Assembly: GCA_041391225.1 (NCBI GenBank)
Contig: JAWKOL010000010.1
Coordinates: 62,001 to 126,000, forward strand
DNA: 64,000 nt
Reading direction: 5' to 3'
DNA from: RI-153 sp041391225
GTDB taxonomy: Bacteria; Chloroflexota; Anaerolineae; Caldilineales; Caldilineaceae
Shown here: piece by piece, positions 19,680 through 29,120 of the stretch
Layout of the letters: each line of letters begins with the position of its first letter
Numbering within the stretch: the stretch's first letter is position 1
Position numbers and translations under genes: made by a program
Notes under the pieces: generated by a model
Databases searched by the model: none
What the model was told of the DNA's origin: nothing
The model's input: only the letters and a program-made list of their open reading frames with translations

Positions 19680-20969
19680 ATGACAACCCATCCCGCCATC
19701 AACATCTTCAGCCCCCACTTCCGCACCGATCCCTACGGCAGCTTCGCCAGTCTGCGCGAGCAAGGACCTGTCGCTCGCGTCACGCTGCCCGATGGACGCT
19801 CGGCGAAGGTGGTAGTGGGCTACGATGCCGTGGTCGCCGTGCTCAAAGATGACCGCTTCATCAAGGACTACACCAATCTTGCCGAGGACAAGTCCACGCC
19901 GCGCCGTGTGCCTGCGGGATTGCGGCAGTTCGCCGTCCTCAGCAACAACATGCTGCGCAAGGACCCACCCGACCACACGCGGCTGCGGTCGCTGGTGTCC
20001 AAGGCGTTCACACCGCGACGCATCGAGCAACTGGCCCCGCGTATTCAGCAGATCGCCGATGATCTCCTGAACGAGATGGCGAAAAAGGGCGAAGTCGACC
20101 TGATCGACGCCTACGCCTTTCCGCTGCCCATCATCGTCATTTCGGAATTGCTGGGCATCCCCGTGGAGGACCGCGACAAGTTTCGTCACTGGTCGAATCT
20201 GCTGGTGGGCAGCCTGGGCGAACTGCTGGTGGAAGAACAGCAGATGATCAAAGCGACGTCGGCGATTGGCTTCCTGCGCCGCTTCGCCCCCTGGCGCATG
20301 GACAGGCTGCGCCTGCTCAACGCCGTCAACGCCTTCATTCGCTACGTGCGTCGCCTCATCGCCACGCGCCGCGCCAACCCGCAGAATGACCTGGTCAGCG
20401 CGCTGATCCAGGCCGAGGCCGAGGGTGACAAACTGAGCGAAGACGAGTTGATCTCCATGATCATCCTGCTGCTGGCGGCGGGGCATGAGACCACCGTCAA
20501 CCTCATCGGCAACGGCACGCTGGCGCTGCTGCGCAACCCCGAGCAACTGGCGCAGGTGAAGGCCAACCCCGACGCCATCAAGACGGTGATCGAAGAACTG
20601 CTGCGCTACAACAACCCGGTGAACATGGTCACCCGCATCGCCAGTGAGGACATCACCGTCGGCGGGGAGACCATCACCCGCGGCGAACGGATCTTCGTGG
20701 CGATTGCGGCGGCCAATCACGATCCGGCGCACTTCGCCAACCCCGAGGATCTCGACGTGCTGCGCGCCGAGAACCGTCACCTGGGGTTTGGGCAGGGCAT
20801 TCACTTCTGCCTGGGCGCGCCGTTAGCCCGCCTCGAAGGACAGATCGCCCTGTCCGCGCTGCTGCGGCGCTTCCCCGATCTGCAACTGGCAACAGATCCC
20901 GATGCGCTGGAATGGCGTACCGGCTTCCTCCTGCATGGTCTGGACGCGCTGCCGGTACGATTGACATAG
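19680..20969 (+). CDS. Cytochrome P450
   Basis: A 429-residue soluble bacterial P450. The I-helix motif LLLAAGHETTVNL (about residue 260), ExxR as EELLRYN (about 303) and haem-binding FGQGIHFCLGAPLAR (Cys ligand about 378) are all present. The meander and substrate-recognition segments look CYP107-like. It would be a monooxygenase using external ferredoxin and reductase; no partner genes are nearby. Its ATG lies 1 nt after the ileS stop, implying coupling to ileS, which is an odd pairing for a P450. Confidence 0.92.
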   Translation: MTTHPAINIFSPHFRTDPYGSFASLREQGPVARVTLPDGRSAKVVVGYDAVVAVLKDDRFIKDYTNLAEDKSTPRRVPAGLRQFAVLSNNMLRKDPPDHTRLRSLVSKAFTPRRIEQLAPRIQQIADDLLNEMAKKGEVDLIDAYAFPLPIIVISELLGIPVEDRDKFRHWSNLLVGSLGELLVEEQQMIKATSAIGFLRRFAPWRMDRLRLLNAVNAFIRYVRRLIATRRANPQNDLVSALIQAEAEGDKLSEDELISMIILLLAAGHETTVNLIGNGTLALLRNPEQLAQVKANPDAIKTVIEELLRYNNPVNMVTRIASEDITVGGETITRGERIFVAIAAANHDPAHFANPEDLDVLRAENRHLGFGQGIHFCLGAPLARLEGQIALSALLRRFPDLQLATDPDALEWRTGFLLHGLDALPVRLT

Positions 20970-20990
20970 CAAGCGCCGCTACCCATCGCA

Positions 20991-21083
20991 ATAGAACGCG
21001 GATTGAGCGGATTGGGCAGATTTGAACGGATTTCTTTTCTGAATCTGCTTTGATCCGCCCCATCCGCTCAATCCGCGTTCTAT
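20991..21083. repeat. GCGGATTGAGCGGATT-family hairpin
   Basis: The arm at 20991-21023 (AGAACGCGGATTGAGCGG and following) pairs with 21042-21083 around an 18-nt loop. It lies between the P450 stop and the proB promoter. A lone right arm occurs at 14468-14515. Confidence 0.8.
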
Positions 21084-21125
21084 CTCCCACAACAGCCTCG
21101 AATTTCCCGTTGACTACCCTGGCAG

Positions 21126-21156
21126 TTGGATCAAAAATCCACCCCTGCGCTATACT
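21126..21156 (+). promoter_or_regulatory. proB promoter, apparently leaderless
   Basis: TATACT at 21151-21156 is only 7 nt before the proB ATG. A weak TTGGAT at 21126-21131 gives a 19-bp spacer. No ribosome site fits between -10 and ATG, so the transcript probably starts at or next to the start codon. Confidence 0.5.
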
Positions 21157-21163
21157 CTCCTGC

Positions 21164-22265
21164 ATGTACAAACGCGTTGTTGTGAAACTTGGCACCAGTG
21201 TATTGACCGGCGGATCACGCCATCTTAACCGCCCGCAGATGGTGGAATTGACGCGCCAATGCGCCGAATTGCACCACCAGGGCTGCGATGTACTGATCTG
21301 CACTTCGGGCGCGCAGGCGGCTGGAAGCGCCGAATTGGGCTTCCCGCAGTTGCCGCCCACCATGGCCAGCAAGCAGATGCTCGCCGCCGTGGGTCAAGGA
21401 CGGCTCATGTTTGTGTGGGAGCAGTTGTTCGATATCTACGGCATCCACGTGGGCCAGATTCTACTGACCCGCGCCGACACCGAAGACCGTCACCGCTACC
21501 TCAACGCACGTGACGCCATCGGCGCGCTGCTTGCCCACAAGATCGTCCCCATCGTCAACGAGAACGACGCAGTGGTCACCGAAGAGATCAAAGTAGGCGA
21601 CAACGACAACCTGTCGGCGCTGGTGGCGGTGCTGGCCGACGCCGATCTGTTGCTGTTGATGACGGATCAGCCCGGCCTCTTCACCGCGGACCCGCGCACC
21701 AATCCCGACGCCACGCTGATCCCCGAAGTGCGCACCATCGATGAATCGCTCAAGCAGTTGGCCGGCGGCAGCAAGAGCGGGCTGGGCGTGGGGGCATGGT
21801 CACCAAACTTCAGGCCGCGGACGTGGCCGCCGCGCCGGGACGAACGTCGTGATCGCCTCCGGCAGCGCGCCCAACGTGATCCAGCGCGCCGTGGCCGGCG
21901 AACCGGTGGGGACCCGCTTCCCTGCGCTGGAATCGCCGCTGGAAAACCGCAAACGCTGGATACTGGCCGGCCCCGCCCCGTCGGGGACGCTGCTGGTCGA
22001 CGCGGGCGCGGCGTGGGCGTTGCGGCAGAACGGGCGCAGCCTGCTGCCCGCGGGCATCACCGCCATCACAGGTGTCTTCGAGCGCGGCGACACCGTCTTC
22101 GTGCGCGAACCCGAAGGCCCTACTCTGGCGCGCGGCATCGCCCGCTACAACAGCCACGATCTGGCCCGCATTCGCGGCTGCCAGTCCGCCGAAATCGACA
22201 AAGTGCTCGGCTATGCGTATGGTCCGGTGGCGATCCATCGGAATGACATGATTTTGTTGGAGTGA
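21164..22265 (+). CDS. proB: Glutamate 5-kinase (two frameshifts)
   Basis: First enzyme of proline synthesis, making gamma-glutamyl phosphate from glutamate and ATP. An amino-acid kinase domain (VVVKLGTSVLTGG at the start, PIVNENDAV at about 135, KVGDNDNLSALVA at about 146) is followed by a C-terminal PUA domain (RKRWILAGPAPSGTLLVD to the end), the usual full-length layout of about 367 residues. One G is missing near 21797 and one C near 21830, which explains the local frame change. The stop lies inside the following hairpin. Operon with proA. Confidence 0.92.
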
Positions 22266-22344
22266 AAAAGGAGATGATGGGATGATGGGATGATGATGGA
22301 CTTGCGATTTGTTCATCATCCCATCATCCCATCATCTCTTCACT
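22261..22344. repeat. GATGATGG-family hairpin between proB and proA
   Basis: AGTGAAAAAGGAGATGATGG and two further GATGATGG units on the left pair with TCATCATCCC units and TTCACT on the right (22313-22344). The proB stop codon is inside the left arm. The proA ribosome site GAGAGGAGAG follows directly. Confidence 0.88.
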
Positions 22345-22360
22345 GAGAGGAGAGCAGACC

Positions 22361-23657
22361 ATGACGATCACCATCGAACGAACCGAACCCACCATCCAAA
22401 TCATCGATCTGCCTGCAATGGGGCGGGCGGCGCGGCTGGCGAGCCGGCAGTTGGCGCTGTTGTCGTCCGCCGCCAAGAACGCGGCGCTGGTGACGATTGC
22501 CGACGAACTGGAGGCCCAGGCGGAATACGTCATGGCGCAGAACGCACAGGACATTGCCGACGCCCGCCAACGGCCTGAGTGAGGCGCTGCTGGATCGCCT
22601 GTTGCTGACCCCGGCGCGCATCGCCGGCCTGGCCGCGGACGCCCGCAAGGTGGCCGAACTGCCCGATCCGGTGGGATCGGAGATCGAGAATCGCGTGCTG
22701 CCCAACGGCATCCGCCTCAGCCGTCGGCGCATCCCCATCGGCGTGCTCGGCGTCATCTACGAAGCACGCCCCAACGTGACCATCGACATCGCCACCCTCT
22801 GCCTCAAGACGGGCAACGCCGTGATCCTGCGCGGCGGCAAAGAGACATTGCGCAGCAACATGGCGCTGGTGTCGGTAATTTCGGCAGCGCTGGAAAAGTG
22901 CGGCATCCCCACCACCGCCATCCAGTACATCGCCAACCCGGATCGCTTCCCTGGTCACCGAACTGCTGCGCATGGACCAGTTCGTAGACATGATCATCCC
23001 CGCGGCGGCAACTCGCTGCACAAACTTTGCCGCGAACAGGCCACCATCCCCGTGATCACCGGCGGCGTGGGTGTCTGTCACCTCTACGTCGATATCAGCG
23101 CCGACCAGGATCGCTCGCTCGACGTCATCGAGAACGGACGGGTGCAGCGTCCTAGCGTTTGCAATTCGCTGGACACAGTGCTGGTCAACCGCGCCGTGGC
23201 TGCCGAATTCTTGCCCAAGCTGGCCAAACGCATGGCCGCAAAGAAGGTGGAACTGCGCGCCACGCCCGACGCCCTGCCCCACCTGCTCAACCAGGGCGCG
23301 CACGTCCTCGAAGCGGGGCCGGACGATTTCGACACCGAATGGATGACGCTGATCCTCGGCGTGAAGATTGTGGACACGCTGGACGAAGCCATCGAGCACA
23401 TCCAGGAACACAGCATGGACCATTCCGACGGCATCCTCAGCAACGACCTGGCCAACATCACCCATTTCGTCAATGCCATCAACTCGTCGGCGGTCTTTGT
23501 CAACGCCAGCACTCGCTTCAACGACGGCGGCCAGTTTGGTCTTGGCGCTGAGGTGGCTGTGAGCACGCAGAAGCTCCATGCCCGCGGCCCGATGGGGTTG
23601 GAGGAACTGACGACGTACAAGTGGATCGCCGTGGGCGATATGCACGTAAGGTCCTAA
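22361..23657 (+). CDS. proA: Gamma-glutamyl phosphate reductase (frameshifted)
   Basis: Second enzyme of proline synthesis, reducing gamma-glutamyl phosphate to the semialdehyde with NADPH. Family features are clear: IPIGVLGVIYEARPNVT (about residue 125), CLKTGNAVILRGGKE, IIPRGGNSLHKLC around 23000 when repaired, and the catalytic Cys in PSVCNSLDTVLV (about 23155). The frame shifts near 22565, 22950 and 23000. About 430 residues. Its stop TAA overlaps the murI ATG by one base (TAATG), so translation is coupled. Confidence 0.9.
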
Positions 23658-24508
23658 TGACGGCGTCAATTGGCGTCTTTGATTCGGGAATCGGCGGGCT
23701 GAGTGTGTTGCGTGAACTCCTGCGCCTCATGCCCGACGAATCCTACATCTACCTGGGCGATTCGGCGCGGGTGCCCTACGGCACCAAGTCGGCGGAGACA
23801 GTACGCCTCTTCGCCGGTCAATGCGCTCAATTTTTGCTGGACCAGGGCGTGCAGTTGATCGTGGTGGCGTGTAACACGGCGTCGGCGGTGGCGCTGGAGA
23901 CAATCCGCGCCGCCGTGGACATCCCCGTCGTCGGCATGATCGAACCGGCAGCGCAGGCGGCGTTGCGGTCCACGCGCCGTGGACAGATCGGCGTCATCGG
24001 CACACGCGGCACGGTGACTAGTGGGGCCTATCCCGCTGCCATCCACGCCTTGAACAGACACAATCCCGCCCCGGCGGTGCACAGTTTCGCCTGTCCGCTC
24101 TTTGTGCCGCTGGTGGAGGAAGGGTGGACCGATCACCCCGCCACCCGCCTCGTGGCGCAGGATTACCTCGAACACCTCTTCGCCCACAGCAGCGCCGCCG
24201 GCTCGCCCGACATCGACACGCTTGTCCTCGGCTGCACGCACTATCCACTACTCAAGCCGCTGCTGCACGAATTGCTGCCGTCCGTCCACCTGATCGACTG
24301 CGGCGAACACGCCGCCCACGTTGCCCGTGATATTCTCGGCTACCGTGCGTCACCGTCCACCAACGCCACGCCCAACGTCCGCTTCTACCTCACCGACATC
24401 CCGCCGGCTTTCGTCTCGATTGCGGATCGGTTTTTGGGGTTTGCGGTAGGGAGCGTGGAACGAGCGGATATCGACCATCTGGTGTTGGCAGATAAGATAA
24501 CGAGATGA
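23657..24508 (+). CDS. murI: Glutamate racemase
   Basis: A 283-residue cofactor-independent racemase that supplies D-glutamate for peptidoglycan. SIGVFDSGIGGLSVLREL opens the protein, the first catalytic Cys is in VACNTASA (about residue 75) and the second in LGCTHYPLL (about 196). Length and motif order are standard. ATG 23657 overlaps the proA stop. The frame is intact. It is placed with proline genes and another racemase, so the cluster handles glutamate-derived amino acids. Confidence 0.95.
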   Translation: MTASIGVFDSGIGGLSVLRELLRLMPDESYIYLGDSARVPYGTKSAETVRLFAGQCAQFLLDQGVQLIVVACNTASAVALETIRAAVDIPVVGMIEPAAQAALRSTRRGQIGVIGTRGTVTSGAYPAAIHALNRHNPAPAVHSFACPLFVPLVEEGWTDHPATRLVAQDYLEHLFAHSSAAGSPDIDTLVLGCTHYPLLKPLLHELLPSVHLIDCGEHAAHVARDILGYRASPSTNATPNVRFYLTDIPPAFVSIADRFLGFAVGSVERADIDHLVLADKITR

Positions 24509-24566
24509 TGAAGATGATGGGATGATGGAGATGACGATCCCCCATCATCCCATCATCTTCATCATC
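24503..24566. repeat. GATGATGG-family hairpin after murI
   Basis: Left arm 24503-24528 and right arm 24542-24566 are perfect or near-perfect complements around a 13-nt loop. The murI stop TGA is inside the left arm. The racemase ribosome site GGAG begins at 24580. Confidence 0.88.
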
Positions 24567-24591
24567 CCATCCCCCCAACGGAGACCCCCAC

Positions 24592-25302
24592 ATGAAAACC
24601 ATCGGCATCCTCGGCGGCATGGGACCCGCGGCCACCGTCGATCTCTTCGACCGGATTGTGAAGGCGACACCGGCGCGGCGCGATCAGGAGCACATCCCCG
24701 TGGTGATTGTGAGCAACCCGGCGGTGCCTGACCGCAGCGAGGCGATCCTGCACGACGGGGCCGATCCGCGCCCGGTAATGGTGGCTGGGCTGCGTCAACT
24801 GGTGCAGATGGGCGCAGATTTCGCCGTCATCGCCTGCAACACGGCGCACTACTACCTGCCCGATCTACGGGCGCAGGGCGGGCTGCCCATCGTGGACATG
24901 ATCACGGAGACGGCGCAGGCGATCCGCCGCGATCACCCGCAGGTGGCACGCGTGGGCATTTTGGCGACGAGTGGCACGTTGGCGGTGGGGTTGTATCAGC
25001 AGGCGCTGATCGAGGTCGGGCTGACCCCCGTGCTCCCTATCGAGGACGAGATCGCGCAGATCATGGACGCCATCTACGGCGCATCCGGCATCAAGACGTG
25101 TGGTGCGTCCGCGGGGAACCGCGCACAATTGGCGGCTGCGGGTGAACGTCTCCTGGAGCGAGGCGCGCAGGCGTTGATCCTGGGCTGCACCGAGCTCCCC
25201 CTGGCCCTGAACGATGGCGATCTCCCCGCGCCGCTGATCGCATCGAATCAGGTGTTGGCCGAGGCAGCGGTGAAGTTGGGGATTGGGGATGGGGTTGAGT
25301 AG
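24592..25302 (+). CDS. Aspartate/glutamate racemase family protein
   Basis: A 236-residue protein of the two-Cys Asp/Glu racemase fold: MKTIGILGGMGPAATVDLF at the start, first Cys in VIACNTAHYY (about residue 83), second Cys in LILGCTELPLAL (about 197). Closest in pattern to YgeA/RacD-type racemases. The frame is intact. The last eight residues (LGIGDGVE) are encoded by a GGGGATT tract, so the original C-terminus may have been replaced or extended. It follows murI as a second racemase; the substrate is unknown. Confidence 0.88.
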   Translation: MKTIGILGGMGPAATVDLFDRIVKATPARRDQEHIPVVIVSNPAVPDRSEAILHDGADPRPVMVAGLRQLVQMGADFAVIACNTAHYYLPDLRAQGGLPIVDMITETAQAIRRDHPQVARVGILATSGTLAVGLYQQALIEVGLTPVLPIEDEIAQIMDAIYGASGIKTCGASAGNRAQLAAAGERLLERGAQALILGCTELPLALNDGDLPAPLIASNQVLAEAAVKLGIGDGVE

Positions 25303-25342
25303 GCGGTTGTGCAATTGGATTGCGCTGTTGTGAGAAAAGAGT

Positions 25343-25472
25343 GGGGGATTGGGCGATTAGGTGATTTTTGTTGGCTGATTGAGATGATTTCCTCTGATCG
25401 GCAACAATCGACAGAGCGACCAATTCGCGCTTGACGATCCCTAATCGCCCAATCGCTTAATCTCCCAATCCC
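25343..25472. repeat. Structured GATTGGGC-family repeat, copy 1
   Basis: The arm GGGGGATTGGGCGATTAGG (25343 on) pairs with CCTAATCGCCCAATCG and following at 25439-25472. The roughly 75-nt interior holds a nested TTGTTG...CAACAA stem and shares ATGATTTCCTCTGATCGG plus CAACAATCG with a second copy at 35315-35452. That internal conservation marks it as a true dispersed element and not only tandem words. A CCCCAGT tract follows to 25560. Confidence 0.85.
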
Positions 25473-25537
25473 CAGCCAACCAGACACGTTCAGCGAGCAA
25501 GCACAGCAACATCTGTCCAGCCTCCAATCCCCAGTCC

Positions 25538-26905
25538 CTAATCGCCAGTCCCCAGTCCCCCCCCATCCTCCTTCGGTTTCGGCTCCAGCAGCGCATCCAT
25601 CTCCTGCGTCTCTTCTTCGACTTCAGGCGGTTCGACGCCGGGATGGGCGCGGGCGGCGCGCAGGAAGGCGGCGGGTTCGTCTTCGGCTTGAGGAAGCTCA
25701 ATGAGCGGATCATCGATGTCCTGCTCGTGGTGGAGCGGCGTTTCATGGTGGTTGGCGGCCAGAGGCCAGCGCGCCGTCACCGAAGCGAGGACGGGGAGAT
25801 CGTCGAGGTGGTGCAGCTTCACGCTGTTGTGGTCTTCGTGAGCGTGATCCGGCAAAACGTGTTGTTCGGGATGCTTGGGCAACCGGTTGAGTTGCTGGTA
25901 GAGCGCAGCCAGCATCGGCGCCATCTGCTGCATCGAGGTCAAGCTGCGGATCGGCGTATCGGTGGCCTCCCACAGCAGCTGAAGCGCGGGGAAGTCCCAC
26001 ACGGCGGCGAGGACGCTTTCGCTGCGCACATTGGACATTTCCACCAGAATGCCGCTGGATTCCGGCGTCAACTCCTGGGGCGCAAGGATGGCCGACTTGC
26101 CCACAAACGCGGCGCGCTCGGGTCGGCGACCAAATTCGTTGGGGCCGACCAGGAAGCTGACGGCGGCAAATAGCTGGTTTTCCTGCATGCGCGCCAACAT
26201 GCCGGCGCGCAGCTTTTCGTAGAGGGCGCGTTCGCTGGCGGCGGCCTGCCCAACGAGGATTTCGGCGCCCTGGTAGGCCAGCAGACGCCCAACTTCGGGA
26301 TAGAGCATGTCGCTGCCCAACATCAGGCCGATGCGCCCCACATCGGTAGGGATGACACGCCACTCGGCGCCGGGCTGCGCCAGGTCGGCATCTTCGCTGT
26401 GGAGCAGTCCTTTGGCCTGGTAGCCCAACAGATCACCAGTGGGGCCGAAGACGGCAGCAATGTTGCGAATGACGCCGTCCAGCGGATCGGGCAGGTAGGC
26501 GCTGGGCGCGACGATGGTCATGTCGAACTCTTTGGCCAGCCCGCCGAAGAGATCCACATACGCCTGCCAAAATACTGCGGCGTCGACATCCAACAGCCCC
26601 TGAAACAGCCGACGTAGATCCACGTTGAGCAGTCGCGCGGCCACACCTGCCATCTGCCCACCGAGCTTCTCCCACAGCGATGCTTGCCGCCGCTGGGCGC
26701 GATCCATGCGCTTGAAGAGCGTGGCCTGTGTGCCGCGTAGCAGCGACGGCGCCACCATCATGCCCGCCAGCTCAGGAAAGATCACCAGGCGCGCCCGCTT
26801 GTTGGCTGCGACGCGCAGAAAACGTCGCAGATCGTCACGATAGCTGTCCAATGTATCAGGCAGGCGCATGCGCTGCTGCACACACGCCACGATCAGTTTT
26901 TCCAC
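25538..26905 (-). CDS. Nitrilase-superfamily protein lacking the catalytic Cys
   Basis: A 455-residue carbon-nitrogen hydrolase fold with a long acidic, His-rich tail. Glu is present in IFPELAG (about residue 43) and Lys in YQAKGLLHSEDA (about 160), but the Cys loop reads IGLMLGSDMLYPE where the family has I-C-Y-D-x-x-FPE, so the nucleophile is Gly. It is probably non-catalytic or a binding protein. The GTG at 26905 has GGAGGT 6 nt upstream and is preferred over longer starts. The tail ends in GGGLGTGD, encoded by a CCCCAGT-type tract. Monocistronic on the minus strand. Confidence 0.8.
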   Translation of the reverse strand: MEKLIVACVQQRMRLPDTLDSYRDDLRRFLRVAANKRARLVIFPELAGMMVAPSLLRGTQATLFKRMDRAQRRQASLWEKLGGQMAGVAARLLNVDLRRLFQGLLDVDAAVFWQAYVDLFGGLAKEFDMTIVAPSAYLPDPLDGVIRNIAAVFGPTGDLLGYQAKGLLHSEDADLAQPGAEWRVIPTDVGRIGLMLGSDMLYPEVGRLLAYQGAEILVGQAAASERALYEKLRAGMLARMQENQLFAAVSFLVGPNEFGRRPERAAFVGKSAILAPQELTPESSGILVEMSNVRSESVLAAVWDFPALQLLWEATDTPIRSLTSMQQMAPMLAALYQQLNRLPKHPEQHVLPDHAHEDHNSVKLHHLDDLPVLASVTARWPLAANHHETPLHHEQDIDDPLIELPQAEDEPAAFLRAARAHPGVEPPEVEEETQEMDALLEPKPKEDGGGLGTGD

Positions 26906-27087
26906 AAACAAACCTCCAGCCGACCACACGGCGGCGCAATGAAGTGCATAGGGCAAGTCTACCACAGCGCAGAAAGCGAACCAAAGGTCGTGGTAGATTT
27001 CTCCGTCAATTCGATGTGGATCAAACGCTGCGATTGTGGTATTCTTCTGGTGTGTGCGGTTTAGAATACTGTCAGCAGGAGGATACG

Positions 27088-27306
27088 ATGCTCTCCAATC
27101 TCAACGGTTTCAACAACACGGCGAATGCAAGGCGCGTTGCCCTGCCCAAAACTTTGAGTGTGCCACGGTTGCAATGTGTTGACGAACGCCACGAGTTTCA
27201 TCTTTCCATGCTTCAGGCGCGCTACGGTTGGAGCCGAGACGAAGCGCAGACAGAACTGAACCGCCGCCTAAACAGCTATTTTTTCCTTCACCTCAGCAGT
27301 CAGTAG
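27088..27306 (+). CDS. Small hypothetical protein
   Basis: A 72-residue protein, MLSNLNGFNNTANARRVALP at the start and YGWSRDEAQTELNRRLNSYF near the end. The C-terminal half looks helical and resembles general small stress or DNA-associated proteins, but no family is recognised. ATG 27088 has AGGAGG 6 nt upstream, good support for translation. The 185 bp that follow hold no further gene that I can support. Confidence 0.55.
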   Translation: MLSNLNGFNNTANARRVALPKTLSVPRLQCVDERHEFHLSMLQARYGWSRDEAQTELNRRLNSYFFLHLSSQ

Positions 27307-27491
27307 CCGCAGTCAGTAACCGCCGGTGAAACTTTCTCCGCTGTAGAATCGTTTTCCACCTCACAAGATCCGAATCGAAGAAGATGTAGCCGCCTTTGAA
27401 ACGCAGATTCAAGCGGTTGCGAAACGTCGCGCCTGCTATTTTGTGGCAAGCGGACGTGATTTCAGATCAAAAGTCCTGAAAAGGAGATTCT

Positions 27492-28223
27492 ATGCGTTTT
27501 CATTGGATGCTACGGCTTCTGCTGGTTTGTGTGTTGGCGGTTTCGTCCTTGGGCGTACTGATGACGCCACAGAACGCGCTGGCTGCGTCCTCTCGCCAGG
27601 AGACGCAAGCTGTCTACTACACCGTACAGCGCGGGGACACGCTTTCGGCCATCGCCCGGCGCTTCGATACTACTGTCGATGTGCTGATGCGGCTCAACAA
27701 TCTGTCATCGACACGGATCTATGCGGGGCAAAGTCTGCTTGTGCGCTCGGCGGCGGAGACCGCCTATGTTGTGACGCGAGGCGATACGCTTTCGTCCATT
27801 GCACAGCGTTACGGCGTCACCGTGGCGGCGATTCAGGCGGCGAATAACCTGCGCACCACGGTGATCTTTGTTGGGCAGCAACTACGCATTCCGGTAGGCG
27901 GCGCTGAACCCGACGGACGTGAACGCATTCAGTTTGCACCAGGTGGGATTTCGGCCACGGTAAGAGGCTACGCCACTGCGATTGCGCCGAAACGCTACGT
28001 CCTTCGCGCTGCGGCAGGGCAGACGATGACGCTTAATCTGAGCGCACAGAGTGTGTTCGCCGGTATCACGCTCATCGATCCAAATGGCCGGCATCTGATC
28101 GGCGGCGAATACCGCTCCCAGCAGTGGACCGGTCTATTGCCGCTGAGCGGCGATTACATCGTCGAGGTCCTCAACGGCGGGCAGGGCGGCGTGGATTTCA
28201 GCTTAACGGTGACGGTTCGGTAG
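27492..28223 (+). CDS. Secreted protein with two LysM domains
   Basis: A 243-residue protein with a signal peptide (cleavage after ALA, about residue 31). The first LysM runs from YYTVQRGDTLSAIARRF to IYAGQSLLV (about residues 42-85) and the second from YVVTRGDTLSSIAQRYG to GQQLRIP (about 90-134). The C-terminal beta domain of about 95 residues (TLNLSAQSVFAGITLIDPNG) resembles those in Chloroflexota cell-wall proteins. LysM binds peptidoglycan or chitin-like glycans, so it is likely wall-associated. Start ATG 27492 with AAAAGGAG. Confidence 0.88.
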   Translation: MRFHWMLRLLLVCVLAVSSLGVLMTPQNALAASSRQETQAVYYTVQRGDTLSAIARRFDTTVDVLMRLNNLSSTRIYAGQSLLVRSAAETAYVVTRGDTLSSIAQRYGVTVAAIQAANNLRTTVIFVGQQLRIPVGGAEPDGRERIQFAPGGISATVRGYATAIAPKRYVLRAAAGQTMTLNLSAQSVFAGITLIDPNGRHLIGGEYRSQQWTGLLPLSGDYIVEVLNGGQGGVDFSLTVTVR

Positions 28224-28503
28224 GGATTGGGGATTGGGGCATCGGCATTAAGTTAAGGACCAGGGAAAGTGCCGGGGACTTCATGTTGGACGAGTCGCCA
28301 GGAGTGATGACCCCGTCTCGCTGCGACGAAAAGTCCCCGGCACCTGTGTCTACGACGCTTAACTTAACGCCTATGGGGGACCGGGAACTGTGTTGAGATT
28401 GTGAGCTTCCAGATCAATGCCACCCGGTTGGAGATTTGAGATTGGGAGATTAGGTTTCTGCACCAATCGCCCAATCTCCCAATCGCTTAATCTCCCGATC
28501 CCG
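28221..28503. repeat. Repeat block with two hairpins, no gene
   Basis: Starts with GGGATTGGGGATTGGGG at the LysM stop. Then comes a two-part hairpin: TTAAGTTAAG (28249) with CTTAACTTAA (28358) outside, and AAGTGCCGGGGACTT (28267) with AAGTCCCCGGCACCT (28330) inside. A GATTGGGAGATTAGG hairpin follows (28437-28500). It separates convergent genes. The outer hairpin differs from all other families in the window. Confidence 0.75.
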
Positions 28504-28514
28504 TCAGTTCACCG

Positions 28515-29117
28515 CTATTGGTATCCAAGCGAGTAATGTGCCAGCGCGGTGTAGACAGCGCCCGCGGGCCGAAGTTGACTCTGCATGTGGACGATTTCGT
28601 GGACGCGCCACTCTGCGCCGCCGCCAGCCCTCTGCTGCGCAGACCAGGCGCGTAGGAATTCACCGGTACGCCGGATTTGTTCGCTGCGGGCGTCGTTGCT
28701 GGTCCTGGCCAGGGTGATGTGGGGGGAGAAGGACTTGTCCTCGGCTACGAAGCCTGCTGCCTGCGCGGCTGTTTCCACTGCCTGCTGCAACCTGTGCAGC
28801 GCGGCCAATTCCCCGCTCACCCCCGCCCACAGCACCCGCACCCGCGGCCAGTTGGGGAAGACGCCGATACCGTCCAAATTCAGCGCAAAGGGGATCGCGT
28901 CCGCTGTGATGCGGCGTAGATCTGCGTGAATCTGGTCGACTTGTGTGTCGCTGGTTTCGCCCAGGAAGCGCAATGTCACGTGGACCTTGTCTGGATTGGT
29001 CCACTTGAAAAGGCGGTCGCCGCCGATAGGACGAAGATCATTTTGCAGCCGCCGTTGCAGTGCGCGCATTTCCTGCTTGACAGCGGCGGGCAGGTCAATG
29101 GCGATGAACGTACGCAT
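28515..29117 (-). CDS. thpR: RNA 2',3'-cyclic phosphodiesterase
   Basis: A 200-residue 2H phosphoesterase. The two catalytic H-x-T motifs are VHVTLRFLGE (about residue 46) and SPHITLART (about 131), and the start MRTFIAIDLP is typical of ThpR/LigT. It hydrolyses RNA 2',3'-cyclic ends or related small substrates. Its ATG lies 3 nt after the stop of the upstream membrane-anchored gene, so it is the last gene of a four-gene minus-strand operon. Confidence 0.9.
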   Translation of the reverse strand: MRTFIAIDLPAAVKQEMRALQRRLQNDLRPIGGDRLFKWTNPDKVHVTLRFLGETSDTQVDQIHADLRRITADAIPFALNLDGIGVFPNWPRVRVLWAGVSGELAALHRLQQAVETAAQAAGFVAEDKSFSPHITLARTSNDARSEQIRRTGEFLRAWSAQQRAGGGAEWRVHEIVHMQSQLRPAGAVYTALAHYSLGYQ

Positions 29118-29120
29118 GGG

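Noticed and set aside
27000..27087. Promoter with TATTCT near 27032 for the small gene at 27088
   Set aside because: No acceptable -35 at 15-19 bp, so not reported as a site.
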